From NCBI GenBank assembly GCA_030917665.1, contig JAUPUH010000022.1, positions 1 through 12,756 of the forward strand: a DNA stretch of 12,756 nucleotides. Reading direction: 5' to 3'. The position numbers and the translations under genes were made by a program. The stretch comes from Patescibacteria group bacterium. Its GTDB lineage: Bacteria; Patescibacteriota; Minisyncoccia; Phycocordibacterales; PALSA-1337. Positions 7,259 through 12,756 of this stretch are shown here, piece by piece (positions within the stretch are counted from its first letter, which is position 1; each line of letters opens with the position of its first letter). Under the pieces are notes generated by a model that was given only the letters and a program-made list of their open reading frames with translations, was not told the origin of the DNA and made no database searches.

Positions 7259-7864
7259 ATGAGAAAAGACGAAAGCTTCTTCCGAGAGAAAATAACCAAG
7301 ATACTACAAGAGAAAAAAAGCGTTATCGATATCGGTGGTGGATTGAGAATTGATCCCACAAGAAACAATAGAGGCATTCACAATCCTTGGGCAATCGAAC
7401 TAGCGAAAAAAGTTGATTACAAGATTATGGATAAGGTGCCAGATTATAAGCCAGATATCGTTGGCGATATTCACAAGCTACCTTTTGCCGATAATTCTCT
7501 TGAAGCCATACTCTGTATCTATGTGCTTGAGCATGTTGAGGAGCCACACACAGCAGTAAAGGAAATGTACCGAACCCTTAAGCCGGGAGGCTACTGCTTC
7601 ATACAGGTGCCATTTATTTTCTACTATCACCCTATGCCTGGATACTACAAAGATTTCTATCGATTTACCCGAGATGGACTTGAGTATCTCTTAAGAGATT
7701 TTTCATCAATTGAAATCGTCAATGAACGTGGAGCGCTCGCAACGGTCATGAATATGTTCCCTCTTTTCACAAAACGCACACGGTTTTTTGAAATGATCGA
7801 TAGGTGGATTAAAAAAGACGGCAGCAATCAAACCAGCGGATTCTGTGTCTTCGCTAAAAAATAA
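7259..7864 (+). CDS. Class I SAM-dependent methyltransferase (Methyltransf_11 type)
   Basis: A compact 201-residue methyltransferase. SVIDIGGG at 21-28 is motif I, IVGDIHKLPFADNSLEAILC (67-86) spans motifs II-III, VLEHVEEP (89-96) follows, and TLKPGGYCFIQVPF (106-119) ends the core. The later segment YYHPMPGYYKDFYRFTRDGLEYLL (122-145) matches the P...HP.P.DY.RFT..GL pattern of methyltransferases frequently found in polysaccharide loci. It has no membrane segment or signal peptide. It is a single-gene unit with its own predicted promoter, and its last eleven bases overlap the end of the convergent downstream gene. Sugar methylation is the likely role, from context; the acceptor is unknown. Confidence 0.82.
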   Translation: MRKDESFFREKITKILQEKKSVIDIGGGLRIDPTRNNRGIHNPWAIELAKKVDYKIMDKVPDYKPDIVGDIHKLPFADNSLEAILCIYVLEHVEEPHTAVKEMYRTLKPGGYCFIQVPFIFYYHPMPGYYKDFYRFTRDGLEYLLRDFSSIEIVNERGALATVMNMFPLFTKRTRFFEMIDRWIKKDGSNQTSGFCVFAKK

Positions 7865-8891
7865 TTTTTGAAACAAGAAGAGAAAGGTCGTGATTCTTGA
7901 TTGCGGCCTCGCGGAGCTCTGAACCGAGTCTTATTTTTTTGTCTTCCAAAAGATCTAAAACATTCATAATACAATCCGTAAATTCTTCGGTCTTTTTTTC
8001 AACTGGAAATAACATCTTCTTATACTCTTCTGGAATGATTTCACCATATCCTTTGTTTGAAGTGATGACAATTTGTTCACATGCCATAGCTTCACATATA
8101 GTCTTATCAAAGCTTCCTGAGTCTGTGGCGTTAATCGATATACCGCATTCATTATAATAATTAACTGCTTCACTATTCGAAACTGCTGGTTTGAATTGAA
8201 CCAATCCATCGATTCTCAAATCAGAAACAAGTTTTTTCAATTCAGCCACATAACTGACTTCAGACGCTGGAGCATCACCCACAATCACAAGTCGCGCTGC
8301 TGTATCTTTTTTTAATGCCTGTGCAAAAGCCTTGAGTATAATATCGATATTCTTAATCCTTGAGATCCTGCCTAGATAGAGGATCTTTTTCCAATCTCGA
8401 GTGTTCAGTGTCTCTCTCTTAAAAAAAGAGGTGTCGATTCCAACAGGCATGATTTCTGTTTTCTTGAATCGCGCTGTGAAAGAAGATTTTGAAGTGCAAA
8501 AAAGCCTATCAGAAAACGCAACCGCAATTCTTGTCAGGAGATTGCCTTGTGGATGATTTCTCCAAAAAAGAATCTGTTTTCCAAAGATTTTCCAAAAGAG
8601 CCCTCCGAGGAGCACGTACTCCTGATTCATATGGATGAAAACTTTGTCATAGTTCGCCCGATTATTCCAGATATACTTATAAAAATTCTTTATGTATTTT
8701 AGATTTGATTCACCCTTTTCTTTTCCGAGCGAAAGCACCTCAATGTTTGCAGGTAAAGAGTGTGTACCTTCAAAAAGGCATATAACCTTAATCTGTTCGC
8801 AGTGTTTTGAAAACTCCTCAAGCCAGCGATGGAAGAAACCTAAAATAGGATCGTTCTTATCTACTTTCTGAGTAATGATAAGGAGCTTCAT
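7854..8891 (-). CDS. GT4-family glycosyltransferase
   Basis: A 345-residue GT-B enzyme starting directly in strand 1 (MKLLIITQKV). The donor domain shows ILYLGRISRIKNIDIILKAF (170-189), with R175 and K180 in the nucleotide-phosphate binding positions, LVIVGDAP (201-208) and the SGSFDKTICEAMACEQIVI stretch (258-276). Here the second Glu of EX7E is present (E267) and the first is absent (G259), as in the 'S.DK..LEAMACG' GT4 subgroup. It is the last gene of the minus-strand operon; its ATG overlaps the stop of the dehydrogenase-like gene by four bases, and its own stop overlaps the convergent methyltransferase by eleven bases. It probably adds one residue of the repeat unit. Confidence 0.87.
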   Translation of the reverse strand: MKLLIITQKVDKNDPILGFFHRWLEEFSKHCEQIKVICLFEGTHSLPANIEVLSLGKEKGESNLKYIKNFYKYIWNNRANYDKVFIHMNQEYVLLGGLFWKIFGKQILFWRNHPQGNLLTRIAVAFSDRLFCTSKSSFTARFKKTEIMPVGIDTSFFKRETLNTRDWKKILYLGRISRIKNIDIILKAFAQALKKDTAARLVIVGDAPASEVSYVAELKKLVSDLRIDGLVQFKPAVSNSEAVNYYNECGISINATDSGSFDKTICEAMACEQIVITSNKGYGEIIPEEYKKMLFPVEKKTEEFTDCIMNVLDLLEDKKIRLGSELREAAIKNHDLSLLVSKIIF

Positions 8892-9766
8892 GAGCGTAGC
8901 TTTGATAAAAACTTCTTGTCATAGACTCCTTTTACCAGTTCGATATCTTTTCCAGATGAAACAAGCAATTCAACGTTAGAGTTTCGTATCGCCTCGAGCA
9001 TCTTGATGGAAACGCCCTTGATGCGGCTTTTCTTTGCTATCTCGATGAACGCCTCGAAGTCCTTGATAAAACAGTGACCTCCCGCTCCTCTTCCTTTTTT
9101 AGTATCAAACGGATTGAGATAACGATGCGACATCATAGGATCAGCATTGAAAGCTGATTTAAGTGTATCCCACTTCATTCCGGATTTATCTGCAATATCA
9201 TATAGCACATTTGAAAGTACCACTTGGATATAGCCATTTACGTTATGGCTATATTTTATGAATTCCGCCTCTATCGATGAGCATATCAAGCTATATTCTG
9301 CTTTTGGCAAAACTGACATAACTCTGTTTGCGCAAGCCTTAAATTTTGGAGTCTGCTTGGGAAGACCGATGATATTCCGAGTCGGGTGCTGAGCGTCATA
9401 TGCTGCTGTTCGCTCACTCAAGAATTCTGGAGAGTGAAGAACGAAAATACTTGGAAAAGCTGACTGAAGCTGTTCCGTCTTACCAAGAACCAAAGTTGAT
9501 TTTATAACCGCAATCTTTCCCTTTCCAACAAGCGGTAGTACTGCTCGCAAAAGACTGTCATCGAAACCTTTTGGTGTAGTTGGGGTTGGAACAGCAATGA
9601 AAACAATATCGCAAAATGCTATCTTCTGCTTATTGCCAACATACTCCTTTTCAAGAGAAAAGCGAACAACATCATAACCCCTCCTTTCAAGGTCGTCTGA
9701 GTAATTCTTTCCGATCCATCCTTGTCCAATGAATCCGATGGTTGGCTTCTTGTTCTGAGCTTTCAT
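8888..9766 (-). CDS. Short UDP-sugar dehydrogenase-like protein lacking the C-terminal domain
   Basis: A 292-residue protein of the UDP-glucose/GDP-mannose dehydrogenase family, which normally runs to about 390-450 residues and oxidises C6 of a nucleotide sugar twice to a uronic acid. The Rossmann start is GFIGQGWIGK (11-20); AVPTPTTP (58-65), KST (89-91) and SPEFLSE (112-118) follow. Catalytic residues are conserved with correct spacing: K171 and N175 (FIKYSHN), C232 and D236 (GGHCFIKD). Two parts are missing: the long helical insert usually found before the VPTP strand, and the entire C-terminal UDP-binding domain. The acidic residue that normally ends strand 2 and binds the NAD ribose is Ser37 (VVRFSLE), which may shift preference towards NADP or alter function. 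The flanking genes are intact, so this looks like a stable short form, not a fresh deletion. Ten bases separate it from the epimerase gene. Confidence 0.82.
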   Translation of the reverse strand: MKAQNKKPTIGFIGQGWIGKNYSDDLERRGYDVVRFSLEKEYVGNKQKIAFCDIVFIAVPTPTTPKGFDDSLLRAVLPLVGKGKIAVIKSTLVLGKTEQLQSAFPSIFVLHSPEFLSERTAAYDAQHPTRNIIGLPKQTPKFKACANRVMSVLPKAEYSLICSSIEAEFIKYSHNVNGYIQVVLSNVLYDIADKSGMKWDTLKSAFNADPMMSHRYLNPFDTKKGRGAGGHCFIKDFEAFIEIAKKSRIKGVSIKMLEAIRNSNVELLVSSGKDIELVKGVYDKKFLSKLRS

Positions 9767-9776
9767 AGTATGAATA

Positions 9777-10724
9777 TTAAATTGATTCTATAGTGAGAAT
9801 CAAGCCGTCCTCAAATGAAACCTTGGGCTCATAGCCAAGAAGTTTTCGAGCTTTAGTAATATCTGCAAAGCTGTCCTTTATATCACCAGCGCGGGGTGCT
9901 GCATATTCAGGCTTGATCGATGTCTTGAGATGTTTGTTTATCTTTTGTATGAGCTCATTGAGAGAAATTCTATCTCCTGCCGCAATATTATAAACATCAC
10001 CAAAACCTTTTGTTGCGGTCAGAGCATTGATATTTGCGTCGACGACATTAGCAATATAAGTAAAATCACGAGTATGCTCTCCATCACCGTAGATGGTTGG
10101 TTTTTTTCCTTGCTTGATCAAATTTATAAATTTAGGAATAACAGCAGAATATTCTGAGTGTGGATCCTGACGAGGTCCGAAGACATTGAAGTATCTTAAC
10201 CCAATCGTCTCGAGTCCGAAGAGTCGATGGAATATCTTCGCATAAAGTTCCATGGTCATTTTTTGAACGGCGTATGGTGAAAGTGGATTTGTTGGCATAG
10301 TCTCAACCTTCGGCAAAATAGGCGTATCGCCATAAACAGAACATGAAGACGAATATACAACTCGAGGAACCCCTGCTTTGTATGCGGCATGGAAAACAGA
10401 AAGCGTTCCAGCTGAATTAGCCTCATGACTCTTGATTGGATCGGCAACACTTCTCGGCACAGAAGGTATCGCTGCCAAATGCACGACAGCAGAAGCATCC
10501 TTAAATGCTGAAATGAGTTTCTTTGTATCGTTTATACTTCCCTTCACAACCTTGATGTTGTTCGAATGATGCTTGAGGTTTTTTTTATTTCCAGTCGAAT
10601 GGTCGTCGATAACGACGACTTTTGCTCCCAAGGAAACAAGCTCATCAACTATGTGTGAGCCGATAAAACCGGCACCGCCGGTCACTACTATTTTTTTTCC
10701 TTTTAGGTCGTTCTTTTTCTTCAT
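9777..10724 (-). CDS. NAD-dependent UDP-sugar 4-epimerase, WbpP/GalE-like
   Basis: A 315-residue extended short-chain dehydrogenase. It has the NAD loop VTGGAGFIGSH (14-24), D40-D41 at the end of strand 2 (NAD-type), HLAAIPSVPRSVADP (82-96), an SSSCSVYG serine block (125-132) and the Tyr151-Lys155 pair in SPYAVQK. RYFNVFGPRQDP (177-188) and YGDGEHTRDFTYI (212-224) follow. AAIPSVPRS and the NVFGPRQDP segment are closest in my memory to WbpP/Gne-type UDP-GlcNAc 4-epimerases. Ser285 (KDSFAD) falls where WbpP has Ser306 and E. coli GalE has the bulky Tyr299, which predicts a pocket able to take N-acetylated sugars. UDP-uronic acid epimerases share much of this pattern and remain possible. It overlaps the upstream glycosyltransferase stop by four bases and precedes the dehydrogenase-like gene, suggesting the two work in sequence. 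Confidence 0.87.
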   Translation of the reverse strand: MKKKNDLKGKKIVVTGGAGFIGSHIVDELVSLGAKVVVIDDHSTGNKKNLKHHSNNIKVVKGSINDTKKLISAFKDASAVVHLAAIPSVPRSVADPIKSHEANSAGTLSVFHAAYKAGVPRVVYSSSCSVYGDTPILPKVETMPTNPLSPYAVQKMTMELYAKIFHRLFGLETIGLRYFNVFGPRQDPHSEYSAVIPKFINLIKQGKKPTIYGDGEHTRDFTYIANVVDANINALTATKGFGDVYNIAAGDRISLNELIQKINKHLKTSIKPEYAAPRAGDIKDSFADITKARKLLGYEPKVSFEDGLILTIESI

Positions 10725-11779
10725 ATATGTAAAGACTTTATGATACCGCCGGCAATGCTTTCTGGTGTATATTCGACTAAATGTGCCCCCACCTCCTTTG
10801 CTATGCCAACATCTGTAGAAACAAGGCTACAAGCCATAGATTGGGCCTCTTTAAGGACCAAACCGTAACCCTCATACCACGAGGTCATTAGAAATATATC
10901 ACAACCGCCATAATATGGAATAAGGTCGGTTTGCCAACCTACAAAGGCCACTGAAGCCTCAATTTTGAGCCTGTACGCATGTCTCTTCAAAGATTGCATC
11001 TTTGACCCTGAACCAACAATAACAAGTCCTGCGTCAGGTACGCTCGCAAGAACAACTTTCATAGCATCAAGCGCCATTTCAATATTTTTTTCTGCTTCAA
11101 GGCGAGAAACTGTTAAGATTATCTTTCTAAACTGTGGGAATTTTTCATGAAGTTCAAAGGCTGGTTTTTGATCCAGCAGAGAAATGGTTTTGACTGCGAT
11201 TGGCTTAATAATTATTTTTTCAGCAGCGATTCCTCTTTCCACAAGTGAGTCAGCTATCTTAACAGATACCACACGGACCACATCAGCTTGCGGTAATGTA
11301 AATTTTGAAATAAAAAGCCTCACTCTATTCAACAAAGCGTTCTTCAATCCAATCTGCGGGGTCGTAAAGTATGGACTAAAAAGATCCGTGTGAATCTGAA
11401 GCAATAGTTCAGAATTTTTTCGCAGACAAGCAAGCGACTTACCCGCAAGTCCCGTCTCGAAAGGATCTTGGCACGTAAATATAACAGGAGTTTCTTTATC
11501 AAGCTTCTTCAGTATTTTCTTTCCAACCTTTCGTGCTCCAGAAACATACTGAAGTTTTGAAAAAGAGTTGGTCGAATAGATTGAACAGTTCTCAGAAATA
11601 TCCATCTGTTCAAATTTACTCAAAGAAAAAATAATGATGTGAAGATGCTTGTACAGCTTCGCATGTTCGATCATACGCGCTCTGACTGCACTTTTTTCTA
11701 GAAAAATAGATCGGTCGGTCGAGATCATAATGCCGACATATCCAGAATAGTCTTTGTAATCAGTCTTATACTTTTCCAT
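10721..11779 (-). CDS. GT4-family glycosyltransferase with intact EX7E motif
   Basis: A 352-residue GT-B enzyme. Strand 1 is GYVGIMIS (13-20), followed by an acceptor-binding loop and R33-A-R-M. QIHTDLFSP (128-136) lies in the usual acceptor-domain active-site region. The donor domain has ILTVSRLEAEKNIEMALDAM (221-240), with R226 and K231 as the typical phosphate-binding pair, LVIVGSG (252-258) and SWYEGYGLVLKEA (300-312), where E303 and E311 form a complete EX7E motif. The C terminus ends soon after the final helix. The ATG at 11779 lies fourteen bases inside the upstream gene with no Shine-Dalgarno sequence. A later Met at residue 18 would destroy strand 1, so the upstream start is kept. 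Sugar and linkage unknown. Confidence 0.87.
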   Translation of the reverse strand: MEKYKTDYKDYSGYVGIMISTDRSIFLEKSAVRARMIEHAKLYKHLHIIIFSLSKFEQMDISENCSIYSTNSFSKLQYVSGARKVGKKILKKLDKETPVIFTCQDPFETGLAGKSLACLRKNSELLLQIHTDLFSPYFTTPQIGLKNALLNRVRLFISKFTLPQADVVRVVSVKIADSLVERGIAAEKIIIKPIAVKTISLLDQKPAFELHEKFPQFRKIILTVSRLEAEKNIEMALDAMKVVLASVPDAGLVIVGSGSKMQSLKRHAYRLKIEASVAFVGWQTDLIPYYGGCDIFLMTSWYEGYGLVLKEAQSMACSLVSTDVGIAKEVGAHLVEYTPESIAGGIIKSLHI

Positions 11780-12756
11780 GGTTAATGAGATTAAGAAGAT
11801 TCTTTATTGTATTTTCGATAGAGAACTTTTTTGCCTTTTCCAGTGCCTCCCTTAATACGCTTTCCCGAAATGCGGGATGGGAGAGCTTTTCAATTGCCGC
11901 AAGAATAGCCTTTTCATCATTCGGAGCAACAAGAATTCCATTCTTTCCATCGTCAACTATCTCAGCAAGATTGCCTACATTTGTTGTGATTACAGGAACG
12001 CCGGCAGCCATTGCCTCAACGACCTGGAAAGAAAAACTTTCAAAAGATGTATTGAGAATGAAAAGCTCGCTCTTTTGCAGTGCTACTATCATTTCTTTTT
12101 TTGGTATCTGACCTGGGAAAATAACTCTTTGGCCAACACCCTCGGTTTGTGCAAGGGTTTCTAACTCTTCCTTCAAAGGCCCATCCCCTGCAATGAGAAG
12201 CTTCCAGTCTGGCAAAGACTTCATAAGTCTAATGAGCACATCAAATCCCTTCCAGGCCACAAGACGCCCAGCAGAGACGATAGTGTGGGATTCTATTTCT
12301 CCTGAATGTTTCGGGATCGATGAAAGATCAATACCATTATAAATACAAAAGACCTTCTCAGGATTCTTTACCCATTTTGAGACAAGCTCTCTAAAATACA
12401 TGCTTTGTGTTATTGCCGAGTGAGCGCCATTCACGGTTATTTTTTGAAGTTTCCTCAGGAACTCGACTTTTAGGCCGTACTTCTTATTTTGAAAATCATC
12501 AATAGATTCCTTAACTCCAAATCTCTGAACAGACTGCTCCCAAGCATAGTCGCCGGGCACACGCACAAAAAATTTCTTTTTAAGAATTCGGGATGCGATA
12601 AGTGCGGGCAAACCAACACTCACAGTGTCTTGAGCAAAAATGAGATCAACTCCTTTGGCTTTATTAAGAAGTTTAAAAAGATAGTTCACGTGCCTGACAA
12701 CCTTCGGCAGATGACGAACCTCGCCGAAGGACAGGATAGAAACCTCATGACCATAC
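11766..12756 (-). CDS. GT4-family glycosyltransferase, N terminus cut by the window edge
   Basis: At least 329 residues are encoded. The frame is open from the right edge: 22 codons precede a GTG at 12689, and they spell YGHEVSILSFGEV..., which is the standard 'GHEV' strand 2 region of a GT4 acceptor domain, so the GTG is not the true start. Further on, counted from that GTG, are RVPGDYAWE (43-51), IYNGIDLS (116-123), SAGRLVAWKGFDVLI (139-153), with the R-K phosphate pair R142 and K147, LLIAGDGPL (164-172) and NTSFESFSFQVVEAMAAGVPVI (213-234). The EX7E motif is complete (E217, E225). It is the first gene seen of the minus-strand operon and overlaps the next by fourteen bases. Only the first strand and loop, perhaps 20-35 residues, should be missing. 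Confidence 0.88.
   Translation of the reverse strand, partial: YGHEVSILSFGEVRHLPKVVRHVNYLFKLLNKAKGVDLIFAQDTVSVGLPALIASRILKKKFFVRVPGDYAWEQSVQRFGVKESIDDFQNKKYGLKVEFLRKLQKITVNGAHSAITQSMYFRELVSKWVKNPEKVFCIYNGIDLSSIPKHSGEIESHTIVSAGRLVAWKGFDVLIRLMKSLPDWKLLIAGDGPLKEELETLAQTEGVGQRVIFPGQIPKKEMIVALQKSELFILNTSFESFSFQVVEAMAAGVPVITTNVGNLAEIVDDGKNGILVAPNDEKAILAAIEKLSHPAFRESVLREALEKAKKFSIENTIKNLLNLINHGKV

Noticed and set aside
7835..7869. AGCG...CGCT hairpin followed by T5 as a terminator of the 7259-7864 gene
   Set aside because: The stem is only four pairs with a 13-base loop and is separated from the T-run by nine bases, so it is too weak.
1..12756. tRNA, rRNA, CRISPR arrays, insertion sequences or long repeats
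   Set aside because: The window is almost entirely coding. I saw no repeat-spacer pattern, transposase motif, terminal inverted repeats or cloverleaf-like segment; the longest non-coding gap is 65 bases.
1..12756. Alternative genetic code with TGA as glycine, as in some CPR groups
   Set aside because: TGA stops fit exactly at gene ends (64, 2907, 5503, 8888, 10721) with ATGA overlaps, so TGA is a stop here.

Overview
The window is a gene-dense bacterial surface-glycan (capsule, O-antigen or S-layer-type glycan) biosynthesis locus at roughly 40% G+C by eye. I read one tiny gene tail at the left edge, twelve complete genes and one gene cut by the right edge, with almost no intergenic DNA. TGA, TAA and TAG all act as stops, so the code is standard. 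Lysine-rich proteins, minimal spacing, few Shine-Dalgarno sequences and many divergent GT4 enzymes suggest a streamlined lineage such as Patescibacteria/CPR. That assignment is tentative, and no marker gene settles it.

Layout. Positions 2-6159 (+) form one tightly coupled operon: tail of an unknown gene, a class I methyltransferase, a TylM1/DesVI-like methyltransferase, a GT4 glycosyltransferase, a cupin, a perosamine-synthase-like PLP aminotransferase, GDP-mannose 4,6-dehydratase (gmd), and another methyltransferase-fold protein. Positions 6156-7193 (-) hold a single GT4 gene and 7259-7864 (+) a single methyltransferase. These two are transcribed divergently from a 65-base gap in which I can read two opposed sigma70-like promoters. 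Positions 7854-12756 (-) form a second operon which, in its reading direction, runs: GT4 (start outside the window), GT4, WbpP/GalE-like epimerase, short UDP-sugar-dehydrogenase-like protein, GT4.

How it fits together. The plus block supplies a GDP-linked sugar: Gmd makes GDP-4-keto-6-deoxymannose and the aminotransferase would convert it to GDP-perosamine (or a regioisomer if the cupin is a ketoisomerase). The TylM1/DesVI-like enzyme is a candidate N-methyltransferase for that amino sugar. The minus block supplies UDP-linked sugars: a 4-epimerase with the small gate residue typical of UDP-HexNAc epimerases, next to a dehydrogenase that would make a uronic acid. Five GT4 enzymes would assemble the glycan and three further methyltransferases may decorate it. 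No flippase, polymerase, ABC exporter or initiating phosphoglycosyltransferase is present in the window, so export and priming must be encoded elsewhere.

Most interesting points: the combination gmd + perosamine-type aminotransferase + amino-sugar N-methyltransferase-like gene + unassigned cupin; a minimal nucleotide-sugar dehydrogenase that lacks the whole C-terminal domain and the NAD-specifying acidic residue; and back-to-back, overlapping promoters that would give almost leaderless mRNAs.
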